A DNA stretch of 64,000 bases from assembly GCF_041435435.1 (NCBI RefSeq), contig NZ_CP108494.1, forward strand, positions 7,846,501 to 7,910,500, read 5' to 3'. The position numbers and the translations under genes were made by a program. The DNA is from Streptomyces sp. NBC_01241 (lineage in GTDB: Bacteria; Actinomycetota; Actinomycetes; Streptomycetales; Streptomycetaceae). The notes below the pieces were generated by a model. That model made no database searches. It was given only the letters and a program-made list of their open reading frames with translations, and was not told the origin of the DNA. Positions within the stretch are counted from its first letter, which is position 1. Each line of letters starts with the position of its first letter. Below are positions 25,521 to 34,496 of the stretch, one piece after another.

Positions 25521-26306
25521 TCACCCGGTCCCGCCGGACTTCGCGGCGAGATAGCGGGAAGGGAACTCGCCCCCGCCGTGCACCGCCAGGTCGGCGCCGT
25601 TGACGTAGGAGGCGAGGCCACCGGCGAGATACAGACAGGCGCCCGCGACATCCTCCGGGAGGGCCATCCGCTCCATCGGGACGACCCGCGCCACCGCGGC
25701 CCCGCCGTCCTCGCCGTAGACGGCCGCGGCGCTCTCGGTGCGGATCAGACCGGTGGTGATGTGGTTGACCCGGACCTTCGGCGCCCACTCCAGGGCCAGT
25801 GCCCTGGTCAGGGTGAGCAGACCGGCCTTGGCGGCCGAGTAGGCGGCCGTGCCGGGCTGTGGGTCGTGGGCGGAGACACTGCCGATGTTGATGACCGAGC
25901 CACCACCGCTCTGGGTCCGCATGACCCGGTTGGCGGCCTGCGCCACGTAGAACGGCGCCAGCAGGTTGAGGGCGACGATCTTCTCGACGAACCGCGGGGA
26001 GACCGTGGCCGCTTCGGCGTCGGGGGAGCCGCCCGCGTTGTTCACGAGGACGTCCAGCCGGCCGAAGCGGTCCACGGCGCCGTCGACGAGCCGCGCAGCC
26101 GCTGCGGGGTCGCGGACATCGGCCGGGAGGAACACGGCGTGCCGGCCGTTCGCGCCGGGCAGCGCCCCTGGTTCGTTGCGGCCGCAGACGACGACATCCG
26201 CGCCCGCGCCGAGGAACGCCTCGGCGATCGCCGCACCGATGCCCTTGGTGCCCCCGGTGACCACCACGACTCGTCCGGTGAAGTCCATCGGGTTGTTGCT
26301 GTCCAT
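25521..26306 (-). CDS. Short-chain dehydrogenase of the ring C/D block
   Basis: A 261-residue SDR with TGGTKGIGAA, NNAGGSPDAEA, active-site YSAAK and the C-terminal NGADLAVHGGGE. It may correspond to Rv3549c, an SDR of the KstR2 regulon, but this is from position and general likeness only. It is the last gene of the minus-strand operon that starts at 30481. A gap of about 90 bases separates it from the upstream dehydrogenase gene, so it may also have its own promoter. The start ATG at 26306 follows a GGAAG ribosome site. Confidence 0.8.
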   Translation of the reverse strand: MDSNNPMDFTGRVVVVTGGTKGIGAAIAEAFLGAGADVVVCGRNEPGALPGANGRHAVFLPADVRDPAAAARLVDGAVDRFGRLDVLVNNAGGSPDAEAATVSPRFVEKIVALNLLAPFYVAQAANRVMRTQSGGGSVINIGSVSAHDPQPGTAAYSAAKAGLLTLTRALALEWAPKVRVNHITTGLIRTESAAAVYGEDGGAAVARVVPMERMALPEDVAGACLYLAGGLASYVNGADLAVHGGGEFPSRYLAAKSGGTG

Positions 26307-26395
26307 GCTTCCGCCTTCTGTCAGGCTCCGGTAGGGCTCACTGGAATCCGTGGGTGGAACCACGGACCCGGGTGACCGGGCTGCCGTCCGGCCGG

Positions 26396-27472
26396 TCACG
26401 CCGCGGTCAGCCCCAGGCCGGTGGCGAGCCGGCCCCGGTGCCACGACGGCGGGCCGAAGAGCCGGCCGGAGCCGTGCGCGCGTTTGAAGTAGCGGTGGGC
26501 GGTGTGTTCCCAGGTGATGCCGATACCGCCGTGCAGCTGGATCATCTCGCCCGCCACCGCGGAGAACGCCTCCGAGCAGGCGGATTTGGCGACGGCCGCG
26601 GACCGGCTCAGCTCCGGTGAGCCCTCGACGGCCGCGAGGGCCGCACCGAGGGCGGCCGAGCGCGCCGACTCCACCAGCACGTACGCGTCCGCGAGCCGGT
26701 GCTTCACCGCCTGGAAGGAGCCGATGGGCCGGCCGAACTGGACGCGGTCCTTGGCGTACGCGACCGTGAGTTCGAGACAGCGTTCGGCCGCGCCGACCTG
26801 CTCCGCGGCGAGCGCCGCGCACGCCAGGTCCAGTACGTGCCGCAGCACCCGGTCGCCCTCGCCGTCGGCGCCGATGAGCCGGCCCTCGGCACCGTCGAGG
26901 ACCACGCGCGCCTGTGACCGCGTCAGGTCCATCGTCACCACCGCTTCGCGACGTACTCCCACACCGTCCGGGGCCACCTCGAGGAGCGAGACTCCGGCCG
27001 CCGTGCGGGCCGCCACGAGCAGCACATCCGCCTCGGTGCCGTCCAGCACGTGCTCTTTGGTCCCGGTGATCCGCCAGGCACCGCCTCCGGGCCCGGCGAC
27101 GGCCTCGGCGCGGATCGCCGCCGGGTCCCAGGAACCTTGCTCGGCCCACGCCAGCGTCCCCACCGTGCGGCCTTCGGCGAGCCGCGGAAGCAACCGGGCG
27201 CAGGCCGCCCCGTCACCGGAGGCGAGCAGCGCCTGCACCGTGAGCACCGCGGAACCGAGACAGGGGACCGGGCTCAGCTCCCGCCCCAATTCCTCCATCA
27301 CCACGTGGACTTCCGCCGCTCCGCAGCCCGCGCCGCCGTACTCCTCGGGGACGGCGAGCCCCGCGACGCCGATCTGCCCGGTCAGCGGTCGCCAGGCCGC
27401 CGCGCCCTCATGGCGTGCCAGCAACGATCTGACGGCGGACCGCAGTTCCTCCTGTTCCTCCGTCAGTCTCAT
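26396..27472 (-). CDS. Acyl-CoA dehydrogenase, FadE33-like
   Basis: A 358-residue ACAD. Features are GLAVPEEYGGAGCG near residue 40, the FAD-site segment RVQFGRPIGSFQAVKHRLAD and LHGGIGITWEHTAHRYFKRA at the end. It is the third of three consecutive ACAD genes in the order that corresponds to fadE31-fadE32-fadE33 of the M. tuberculosis KstR2 regulon, so FadE33 is the positional match. These enzymes act on CoA esters of the C/D-ring remnant; paired FadE subunits form heteromers. The ATG overlaps the upstream stop (ATGA). Confidence 0.75.
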   Translation of the reverse strand: MRLTEEQEELRSAVRSLLARHEGAAAWRPLTGQIGVAGLAVPEEYGGAGCGAAEVHVVMEELGRELSPVPCLGSAVLTVQALLASGDGAACARLLPRLAEGRTVGTLAWAEQGSWDPAAIRAEAVAGPGGGAWRITGTKEHVLDGTEADVLLVAARTAAGVSLLEVAPDGVGVRREAVVTMDLTRSQARVVLDGAEGRLIGADGEGDRVLRHVLDLACAALAAEQVGAAERCLELTVAYAKDRVQFGRPIGSFQAVKHRLADAYVLVESARSAALGAALAAVEGSPELSRSAAVAKSACSEAFSAVAGEMIQLHGGIGITWEHTAHRYFKRAHGSGRLFGPPSWHRGRLATGLGLTAA

Positions 27473-28464
27473 ACGTCTGCGCCCTGGAGAACGCGGGCCC
27501 GGCATGCCGCGGGGGTGCCCCAGGCGTCGCGCAGGGGACGGGCCTTGCGGATCCACAACGAGAGGTCGAGTTCGTCGGTGTAGCCGAGGGCGCCGTGCAG
27601 TTGCAGGGCCGTGCGGGACGCGGCGTACGCGGCCTCGCCCGCCGTGACCTTGGCCGCAGCTGTCTCGCGGGCCGACGCCCGGCCCGAGGCCAGGGCGAGG
27701 GCGGCGGAGTGGACCAGCGGCTGGGCGAATTCGAGGGCGAGGAGGGTGTCCGCCAGGCGGTGCTTCACCGCCTGGAAGGAACCGATGGCCACCCCGAACT
27801 GGGTGCGCTGCCGGACGTATTCGATCGTACGTGCCAGCAGGGCGCGGCCCAGCCCGAGGGCCTGGGCGGCGGTGGCCAGCGCCGCGATATCGGCGGCGTA
27901 CGCGGCTGCGGCGACCACCTCGGGCCCCCGCGCCAGCACGGTTCCCCCGACCGGCCGGGCCGGCCGTCGGGCCGGGTCGGCGGACGGCTGGACGGGGCCC
28001 GCCGACGCCGCCAGGCGCAGGGTGTCGCCGTCCACGACGAAGACGGCGTCGGCGGCGTCGGCGTCCAGGGCGTAGGGGCTGTCGGGGGAGAGCAGGCAGA
28101 GCGAGGCGACCGTCTTGCCGGAGGCGATCACGGGCAGCCAATCGGCGGCAGCGGCCTCGTCGCCGAGCCGGTCCAGGAGCGCGGCGGCGGCCACGGTCTC
28201 GACCAGCGGTCCGGGGACGGCGTGCCGTCCCAGTTCCGTGAAGGCGACGGCCAGTTCGAGCGGGAGCGGGCCGAGGCCGTCGTGCTGCTCCGGTACGGCG
28301 AGGGCGAAGACCCCGGCCTGCGCGAGCCGGTCCCACAGCGCGCGCCCGGGTCCGTGGTCGCCGGACGCCCAGGCCCGTACGGCACCCGTGGTGTCGTACG
28401 AGCCGAGCATGCCGTCCAGGGTGCGGGCGAACTCCCGCTGTTCGTCGTCCAGGAGGAACCGCAT
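27469..28464 (-). CDS. Acyl-CoA dehydrogenase, FadE32-like
   Basis: A 331-residue ACAD, slightly short as FadE32 is. It contains RTQFGVAIGSFQAVKHRLAD, the FAD-binding pattern, and LHGALGYTDELDLSLWIRKA at the C-terminus, where the usual catalytic-side HGGIG has become HGALG. It is middle gene of the three-ACAD cluster, with four-base overlaps on both sides. Likely a subunit of a heteromeric dehydrogenase in HIP degradation; inferred from gene order. Confidence 0.75.
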   Translation of the reverse strand: MRFLLDDEQREFARTLDGMLGSYDTTGAVRAWASGDHGPGRALWDRLAQAGVFALAVPEQHDGLGPLPLELAVAFTELGRHAVPGPLVETVAAAALLDRLGDEAAAADWLPVIASGKTVASLCLLSPDSPYALDADAADAVFVVDGDTLRLAASAGPVQPSADPARRPARPVGGTVLARGPEVVAAAAYAADIAALATAAQALGLGRALLARTIEYVRQRTQFGVAIGSFQAVKHRLADTLLALEFAQPLVHSAALALASGRASARETAAAKVTAGEAAYAASRTALQLHGALGYTDELDLSLWIRKARPLRDAWGTPAACRARVLQGADV

Positions 28465-29633
28465 CACCGGCGTCCCTTCGGCAGGCCGAGCAGCCGCTCG
28501 GCGATGATGTCGCGCTGGATCTCGTTCGTGCCGGCGTAGATCGGCCCGGCGAGGGAGAAGGTGTAGCCCTCGGCCCAACTGCCGTGTCCGGGCGCCTCCT
28601 CGGCGCCGTCGGCCAGCTCGCCGTACGGACCGAGGAGGTCCAGGGCGGTCTCGTGCAGGGCGATGTCGAGCTCGGACCAGAAGATCTTGTTGAGGCTGGA
28701 CTCGGCGCCGATCGAGCCGCCGCGGGCCAGGCGCGAGGCGCCCGCGTATGTGAACAGCTGGTAGGCGCGGGCACCGATCACCGCATCGGCGACCCGGTCG
28801 CGCAGAGCCGTGTCGGCCGGGTCGGCCCGCTCTCGCCACAGCGCGGTCAGGCGGTCGGCGGCCGCGGTGAAGCGGCCGGGGCTGCGCAGGGTCAGGCCGC
28901 GCTCGTTGCCTGCGGTGCTCATGGCCACCCGCCAGCCCTGTCCGGGCTCGCCGATGACGTCCTCGTCGGGCACGAACACGTCGTCGAGGAAGAGTTCGGC
29001 GAAGGCGGGCTTGCCGTCGAGCCGGCCGATGGGGCGTACGGTCACGCCGTCGGCGTCCAGCGGGAACATCAGATACGTCAGGCCCTGGTGCGGCCTGCCG
29101 GCGTCCGGGTCGCTGCGGAAGAGGCCGAAGGCCCGGTCGGCGAAGGCGGCCCGCGAGGACCAGGCCTTCTGGCCGCCCAGCAGCCAGCCGCCGTCGGTGC
29201 GCACGGCCGTCGCGTTCAGCGAGGCGAGGTCGGAGCCGGACTCCGGCTCCGACCAGGCCTGGGCCCAGATGACCTCGCCGCTCGCCATGCGGGGCAGGAT
29301 GCGGGTGCACTGCTCCTGCGTACCGTGCTCGAAGAGGGTGGGGGCGAGCAGGTTGATGCCGTTCTGGCTGACCCGGCCGGGCGCGCCGGCCGCGTAGTAC
29401 TCCTCCTCGAAGATCAGCCATCGAAGGATCGAACTGCCGCGTCCGCCGTACTCCTCGGGCCAGGAGACCACCGACCAGCGGTCCGTGAAGAGGGTGCGTT
29501 CCCACTGCCGGTGGGCGGCGAAGCCCTCGGCGGTCTCCAGGGAGGGCAGCGGAGTGCCGGGGACGTGCGCGGCGAGCCAGTCCCTGGCCTCGGCGCGGAA
29601 GGCGTCCTCCTGCTCGGTGAAATCGAGGTCCAT
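28464..29633 (-). CDS. Acyl-CoA dehydrogenase, FadE31-like
   Basis: A 389-residue ACAD with SWPEEYGGRG, AQAWSEPESGSDLASL, GQKAWSSRAAFADRAFG and the terminal AGPIYAGTNEIQRDIIAERLLGL. It precedes FadE32- and FadE33-like genes in the same order as Rv3562-Rv3564. A large-type subunit is suggested by the full C-terminal motif. The start ATG coincides with the stop region of the enoyl-CoA hydratase, giving a one-base overlap and thus coupled translation. Confidence 0.78.
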   Translation of the reverse strand: MDLDFTEQEDAFRAEARDWLAAHVPGTPLPSLETAEGFAAHRQWERTLFTDRWSVVSWPEEYGGRGSSILRWLIFEEEYYAAGAPGRVSQNGINLLAPTLFEHGTQEQCTRILPRMASGEVIWAQAWSEPESGSDLASLNATAVRTDGGWLLGGQKAWSSRAAFADRAFGLFRSDPDAGRPHQGLTYLMFPLDADGVTVRPIGRLDGKPAFAELFLDDVFVPDEDVIGEPGQGWRVAMSTAGNERGLTLRSPGRFTAAADRLTALWRERADPADTALRDRVADAVIGARAYQLFTYAGASRLARGGSIGAESSLNKIFWSELDIALHETALDLLGPYGELADGAEEAPGHGSWAEGYTFSLAGPIYAGTNEIQRDIIAERLLGLPKGRR

Positions 29634-30481
29634 CAGGATCCCGCCTTCTTCATCGCGCGGATGTCCATGCCGCCCAGCGCGTCGGGGGCGGTCTCGGCGT
29701 TGTGCGCGTGTGCGAGGTGATGCAGTCCGAAGACCGAGTCCATGCCGGTGTGCAGACCCTGCAGGTCCTCGGCCTGGTTGACCGCGCGTTTGGTCAGGGC
29801 GAGCCCCATGCGCGGCATCTCGGCGATCCGGGTCGCCAACTCCGTGACCCGTTCGGCCAGTTCGGCGCGCGGGACGATACGGTTGATCATGCCGACCTCG
29901 TACGCCCGCTGGGCGCTCATCCGGTCGCCGGTGTACAGGAACTCCTTGGCGATGCGCGGCGGCATCACCCAGGGGTGCGCGAAGTACTCGACGCCCGGGA
30001 TGCCCATGCGGACCACCGGGTCGGCGAAGAACGCGTCGTCGGAGGCGATGATCAGGTCGCAGACCCAGGCGAGCATCAGCCCGCCCGCGACGCAGGCACC
30101 CTGCACCGAGGCGATGACGGGCTTGGGCAGTTCGCGCCAGCGGCGGCACATGCCCAGGTAGACCTCGGACTCGCGGGCGAAGCGGCTTTCGGCTCCGGCC
30201 TTGTCCGAGTGGTCCCACCACAGTCCGGCCTTGCGGTCGAACGGCAGGTGGGCGTCCCGTTCCGGCGTGCCGATGTCGTGGCCCGCGGAGAAGTGCTTCC
30301 CCGCTCCGGCCAGGACGACGACCTTGACCTCGTCGTCGGCGGCGGCGCGGTAGAAGGCCCGGTCCAGGGCGTAGGTCATCGCGGAGTTCTGGGCGTTGCG
30401 GTAGTCGGGCCGGTTCATGGTGACGGTCGCGACCGGGCCTTGCCTCTCATAGCGCACCGGTTCGTCGTGGGCAGTGGTCAT
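29633..30481 (-). CDS. Enoyl-CoA hydratase/isomerase family protein
   Basis: A 282-residue crotonase with the oxyanion-hole segments AGKHFSAGHDIG and VQGACVAGGLMLAWVCDLII and the substrate-side HPWVMPPRIAKEFL. It heads the minus-strand operon with the three ACADs, so hydration of their enoyl-CoA product is likely. I cannot assign a specific EchA number. A GGAGGGGG ribosome site sits four bases before the ATG. The shared divergent promoter with fadE30 carries a KstR2-type operator. Confidence 0.85.
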   Translation of the reverse strand: MTTAHDEPVRYERQGPVATVTMNRPDYRNAQNSAMTYALDRAFYRAAADDEVKVVVLAGAGKHFSAGHDIGTPERDAHLPFDRKAGLWWDHSDKAGAESRFARESEVYLGMCRRWRELPKPVIASVQGACVAGGLMLAWVCDLIIASDDAFFADPVVRMGIPGVEYFAHPWVMPPRIAKEFLYTGDRMSAQRAYEVGMINRIVPRAELAERVTELATRIAEMPRMGLALTKRAVNQAEDLQGLHTGMDSVFGLHHLAHAHNAETAPDALGGMDIRAMKKAGS

Positions 30482-30497
30482 CGAGCCCCCTCCTTCC

Positions 30498-30513
30498 CTA
30501 ACAAGTGTTTGGT
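30498..30513. promoter_or_regulatory. KstR2-type operator in the echA/fadE30 divergent promoter
   Basis: The 16-mer CTAACAAGTGTTTGGT fits the KstR2 consensus AnCAAGnnCTTGnT with a single C-to-T difference. It lies between two divergent start codons only 48 bases apart. For fadE30 the -10-like TAGACT (30513-30518) ends 11 bases before the ATG, so the transcript is leaderless or nearly so. A related site is at 37974. Confidence 0.8.
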
Positions 30514-30529
30514 AGACTACCGTACGGCC

Positions 30530-31732
30530 ATGAGCAGCGTCGAGGAGTTCCGCACCGAGTTCCGTAACTGGCTGGCCGCCCACCTCACGGGAGAGTTCGC
30601 GAGCCTGCGTGGCCGCGGCGGCCCGGGCCGGGAGCACGAGGCATTCGCCGAACGGCTCGGCTGGGAACGGCACATGGCGGCCGAGGGCTGGACGTGCGTG
30701 GGCTGGCCGAAGGAGTACGGCGGCCGGGGCGCGACCCTGGAGCAACAGGTCGCCTTCCACGAGGAGTACGCCCTGGCCGACGCCCCCGCCCGGGTGGGCC
30801 ACATCGGGGAACAACTGCTCGGCCCCACCCTCATCGCCTTCGGCACGCCCCAGCAGCAGGAGCGGTTCCTGCCACCGATCGTGGCGGCCCGGGAGCTGTG
30901 GTGCCAGGGCTACAGCGAGCCGGACGCCGGTTCCGACCTGGCGAACGTACGCACCCGCGCCGAGCGGGACGAGGGGGGCACCTCCCGCTCGAGCGGAGCC
31001 GGGAGTGGGGGAGACTGGGTCGTCACCGGGCAGAAGATCTGGACCTCACTGGCCCACGAGTCCGACTGGTGCTTCGTCGTCGCCCGCACCGAAGCCGGAT
31101 CGACCCGCCACCAGGGCCTGTCCTACCTCCTGGTGCCGCTGGACCAGCCCGGCGTCGAGATCCGGCCGATCAACCAGCTGACCGGCACCTCGGAGTTCAA
31201 CGAGGTGTTCTTCGACGGTGCGCGCACCCGCGCGGAACACGTCGTCGGCGCCCCCGGAGAGGGCTGGAAGGTGGCCATGGCCACCCTCGGCTTCGAGCGC
31301 GGGGTCTCCACCCTCGGCCAGCAGGTCGGCTTCCGCCGCGAACTGGAGTCCCTCATCGAACTGGCCCGGCACAACGGCGCCGCCGACGACCCGCTGATCC
31401 GCGACCGGCTCGCCCGCGCCTGGGTCGGCCTGGAGACCATCCGCTGCAACGCCCTGCGGATGCTCGACCAGGTCGCCGCGGGCGCCCCCGGCCCCGAGGC
31501 CTCCATCGGCAAGATCTTCTGGGCGACCTGGCACCGGGAACTGGGCGAGCTCGCCATGGACGTCTGCGGCGCCGACGGAATGCTGGCCGCCGGGCAGCCG
31601 TACGACCTCACCGACTGGCAGCGGCTGTTCCTCTTCTCCCGCTCCGACACCATCTACGCCGGCTCCAACGAGATCCAGCGCAACATCATCGCCGAGCGCG
31701 TCCTCGGCCTGCCCAAGGAGGCCCGCCCATGA
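30530..31732 (+). CDS. fadE30: Acyl-CoA dehydrogenase FadE30
   Basis: A 400-residue ACAD matching FadE30 (Rv3560c) through most of its length, for example GGPGREHEAFAERLGWERHM, GPTLIAFGTPQQQERFLP, ELWCQGYSEPDAGSDLANV, GFERGVSTLGQQ and SDTIYAGSNEIQRNIIAERV. FadE30 desaturates a CoA ester early in HIP degradation. A short Gly/Ser-rich insertion (about residues 145-162, 30965-31020) sits in a surface loop and is not typical of the family. First gene of a four-gene operon; the ATG is almost at the predicted transcription start. Confidence 0.92.
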   Translation: MSSVEEFRTEFRNWLAAHLTGEFASLRGRGGPGREHEAFAERLGWERHMAAEGWTCVGWPKEYGGRGATLEQQVAFHEEYALADAPARVGHIGEQLLGPTLIAFGTPQQQERFLPPIVAARELWCQGYSEPDAGSDLANVRTRAERDEGGTSRSSGAGSGGDWVVTGQKIWTSLAHESDWCFVVARTEAGSTRHQGLSYLLVPLDQPGVEIRPINQLTGTSEFNEVFFDGARTRAEHVVGAPGEGWKVAMATLGFERGVSTLGQQVGFRRELESLIELARHNGAADDPLIRDRLARAWVGLETIRCNALRMLDQVAAGAPGPEASIGKIFWATWHRELGELAMDVCGADGMLAAGQPYDLTDWQRLFLFSRSDTIYAGSNEIQRNIIAERVLGLPKEARP

Positions 31733-32514
31733 CCACACCGCCGCCCTACGTGCCCGGTCACGCCCTGCTCGACGGACGCACCGCCGTGATCACCGCCGCC
31801 GCCGGTGCGGGCATCGGCGGGGCCACCGCCCGCCGATTCCTGGAGGAAGGCGCCCGGATCGTCATCGGCGACGCCCACGCGCGCCGGCTGAAGGAGAGCG
31901 CCGAAGCGCTCGCCGAGGAGTTCGGCGCCGACCGGGTCGCCGCACTCCCGTGCGACGTCACGGACGAACAGCAGGTCGCGGCCCTCTTCGACCTCGCTCA
32001 GGAGCAGCACGGCCACCTCGACATCGTCGTCAACAACGCCGGACTCGGCGGCACCGCCGACCTGGTCGAGATGACCGACGAGCAGTGGTCCGCGGTTCTC
32101 GACGTCACCCTGAACGGCACCTTCCGCTGCACCCGCGCCGCGCTGCGGCGCATGAAGGAGCGGGAGCGCGGGGGCATCGTCGTCAACAACGCCTCGGTGA
32201 TCGGCTGGCGCGCCCAGCGCGGCCAGGCGCACTACGCCGCCGCCAAGGCCGGCGTGATGGCGCTCACCCGCTGCGCGGCCGTCGAGGCCGCCGAGTACGG
32301 CGTGCGCGTCAACGCCGTCGCGCCGAGCCTCGCAATGCACCCGCACCTGGTGAAGGTGACCACCCCCGAACTGCTGGCCGAGCTCACCGAGCGCGAGGCG
32401 TTCGGCCGGTACGCCGAGCCCTGGGAGGTCGCCAACGTGATCGTCTTCCTGGCCAGTGGCTACTCCTCCTACATGACGGGCGAGACGGTCTCGGTCAGCA
32501 GCCAGCGGGCGTGA
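31729..32514 (+). CDS. ipdF: 5-hydroxy-HIP dehydrogenase-type SDR IpdF
   Basis: A 261-residue SDR that matches IpdF (Rv3559c): PPYVPGHALLDGRTAVITAA at the N-terminus, AAAGAGIGGATARRFLEEGA, NNASVIGWRAQRGQAHYAAA with active-site YAAAK, and GYSSYMTGETVSVSSQ at the end. IpdF oxidises the 5-hydroxyl group on the C/D-ring propionate. The ATG overlaps the fadE30 stop by four bases, placing it in the same transcript. Confidence 0.9.
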   Translation: MTTPPPYVPGHALLDGRTAVITAAAGAGIGGATARRFLEEGARIVIGDAHARRLKESAEALAEEFGADRVAALPCDVTDEQQVAALFDLAQEQHGHLDIVVNNAGLGGTADLVEMTDEQWSAVLDVTLNGTFRCTRAALRRMKERERGGIVVNNASVIGWRAQRGQAHYAAAKAGVMALTRCAAVEAAEYGVRVNAVAPSLAMHPHLVKVTTPELLAELTEREAFGRYAEPWEVANVIVFLASGYSSYMTGETVSVSSQRA

Positions 32515-32570
32515 CGAGTGATGACCGGATACCGAAGCGCAGCGCGCCGGGCAAAGGCGAGAAGACCACG

Positions 32571-33158
32571 ATGAGCCCGTCCCCCGAGCGGCACAGCGAA
32601 CTCCTGGCCACCGCCGCGGAGGTGTTCGCCGCACAGGGATACAACGCCACCACCGTCCGCAAGATCGCCGACGCCGCCGGAATGCTCGCGGGAAGCCTCT
32701 ACTACCACTTCGACTCCAAGGAGTCGATGGTCGACGAGATCCTCTCCACCTTCCTGGACGAGCTGTGGGCCGGGTACGACGCCGTACTCGCCGCCGGACT
32801 CGGCCCGCGGGAGACCATCGAGGCCCTCGTCACCGAATCCTTCCGGGAGATCGACCGGCACCGCGCCGCGGTCGACATCTACCAGAAGGAGTCCAAGCAC
32901 CTCTCCTCCCAGCCCCGGTTCCACTATCTCGCCGACTCGCAGGTGAAATTCGAGAAGGCGTGGCTGGCAACCCTTGAACGCGGCGTCGCCGCCGAGATCT
33001 TCCGTGCCGACCTGGACATCCGGCTCACCTACCGCTTCGTGCGCGACACCGTCTGGGTCGCCGCGTCGTGGTACCGGCCGGGCGGACAGCACAGCCCCGA
33101 GGAGATCGCCCGCCAGTACCTGTCCATGGTGCTGGAGGGCATCGCCCTGCGGGGCTGA
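32571..33158 (+). CDS. kstR2: TetR-family regulator KstR2
   Basis: A 195-residue TetR protein. The HTH reads TTVRKIADAAGMLAGSLYYHFDSKESMVDEIL, and the ligand domain has QKESKHLSSQPRFHYL and YRFVRDTVWVAASWYRPGG, all closely matching KstR2 (Rv3557c). KstR2 represses the C/D-ring genes and is released by HIP-CoA. Its own operon starts with a matching operator at 30498, so it is autoregulated, and a second site is at 37974. It sits between ipdF and fadA6 as in M. tuberculosis. Confidence 0.93.
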   Translation: MSPSPERHSELLATAAEVFAAQGYNATTVRKIADAAGMLAGSLYYHFDSKESMVDEILSTFLDELWAGYDAVLAAGLGPRETIEALVTESFREIDRHRAAVDIYQKESKHLSSQPRFHYLADSQVKFEKAWLATLERGVAAEIFRADLDIRLTYRFVRDTVWVAASWYRPGGQHSPEEIARQYLSMVLEGIALRG

Positions 33159-33190
33159 CATGTCACTGTGAATACAGAGAAGGAGCAGTC

Positions 33191-34348
33191 ATGGCCGAGG
33201 CCTATATCGTCGAAGCAGTCCGCACCCCGGTGGGCAGGCGCAACGGCGGGCTCGCCGCCGCACACCCGGCCGACCTGGGGGCGCATGTGCTCACCGCCCT
33301 CGTCGAGCGCACGGGTATCGACCCGGCGGCCGTCGAGGACGTCGTCTTCGGCTGCCTGGACACCGTCGGCCCGCAGGCCGGGGACATCGCCCGCACCTGC
33401 TGGCTGGCCGCCGGGCTGCCGGAGGAAGTGCCGGGCGTCACCGTGGACCGGCAGTGCGGTTCCTCCCAGCAGGCCGTGCACTTCGCGGCCCAGGGGGTGC
33501 TCTCCGGCACCCAGGACCTGGTCGTCGCCGGCGGCACCCAGAACATGTCGCAGATCCCGATCGCCTTCGCCAGCCGCCAGGCCGCCGAACCGCTCGGACT
33601 CACCGAGGGGCCGTACGCCGGCTCCGCGGGCTGGCGGGCGCGCTACGGCGACCAGCCGGTCAACCAATTCCACGGCGCCGAGCTGATCGCCGAGAAGTGG
33701 GGCATCACCCGGGAGCAGATGGAGGAGTTCGCGCTGCGCTCGCACCAGCGGGCGATCCGGGCCATCGACGAGGGCCGTTTCGACCGGGAGACCGTCGCCT
33801 ACGGCGACGTGACGTGCGACGAGGGCCCACGCCGGGACACCTCGCTGGAGAAGATGGCAGGCCTGAAGCCGCTGGTCGAGGGCGGCCGGCTGACCGCCGC
33901 CGTCTCCTCGCAGGTCTCGGACGGCGCCGCCGCGATGCTCATCGCCTCCGAACGGGCCGTCCGCGAGCACGGCCTGACCCCGCGGGCCCGCATCCACCAC
34001 CTCTCGGTGCGTGGCGAGGACCCGATCCGGATGCTGTCCGCGCCGATCCCGGCGACGGCGTACGCGCTGAAGAAGACCGGGCTCTGCCTCGACGACATCG
34101 ACCTGGTCGAGATCAACGAGGCGTTCGCCTCGGTCGTCCTGGCCTGGCTGAAGGAGACCGGAGCCGACCCGGAGAAGGTCAATGTCAACGGCGGTGCCAT
34201 CGCCCTCGGCCACCCCCTGGGCGCCACCGGCACGAAGCTGATGACCACACTGCTGCACGAACTCGACCGCACCGGCGGCCGGTACGGCCTGCAGACCATG
34301 TGCGAGGGCGGCGGCCAGGCCAACGTCACCATCATCGAGCGCCTCTGA
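33191..34348 (+). CDS. fadA6: Thiolase FadA6
   Basis: A 385-residue thiolase (FadA6, Rv3556c, 386 residues). The nucleophile is C89 in TVDRQCGSSQQAVHF, and VEINEAFASVVLAWLKE, NGGAIALGHPLGATGTKL and GGRYGLQTMCEGGGQANVTI complete the active site. It cleaves a beta-keto CoA ester late in HIP degradation. An AGAAGGAG ribosome site precedes the ATG. It is last in its operon and is followed by a double hairpin terminator. Confidence 0.93.
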   Translation: MAEAYIVEAVRTPVGRRNGGLAAAHPADLGAHVLTALVERTGIDPAAVEDVVFGCLDTVGPQAGDIARTCWLAAGLPEEVPGVTVDRQCGSSQQAVHFAAQGVLSGTQDLVVAGGTQNMSQIPIAFASRQAAEPLGLTEGPYAGSAGWRARYGDQPVNQFHGAELIAEKWGITREQMEEFALRSHQRAIRAIDEGRFDRETVAYGDVTCDEGPRRDTSLEKMAGLKPLVEGGRLTAAVSSQVSDGAAAMLIASERAVREHGLTPRARIHHLSVRGEDPIRMLSAPIPATAYALKKTGLCLDDIDLVEINEAFASVVLAWLKETGADPEKVNVNGGAIALGHPLGATGTKLMTTLLHELDRTGGRYGLQTMCEGGGQANVTIIERL

Positions 34349-34367
34349 CGCATCGCCGGGTAACCAT

Positions 34368-34487
34368 CCGTGCGGGGTGCGGTTCCCGGTCCGGGACGCC
34401 GCACCCCGCACGGCGTCGCCCAGGGGTCCGGCGCACCGAAGCGCGAGTGCCCGCGGCCGTCAAGGCCGCGGGCACTCGCGCTTCGGT
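34368..34487. terminator. Two strong hairpins between fadA6 and ipdC
   Basis: A perfect 15-bp stem (34368-34382 with 34399-34413) is followed by a perfect 24-bp stem (34435-34458 with 34464-34487, loop GTCAA). They separate two convergent operons and are likely bidirectional. Confidence 0.92.
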
Positions 34488-34496
34488 ACGCGCGCC

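Noticed and set aside
26338..26352. Another copy of the dyad motif (CTCACTGGAATC)
   Set aside because: On the plus strand nothing is transcribed into a gene there and the GGGA core is broken; no TANNNT box follows at the right distance.
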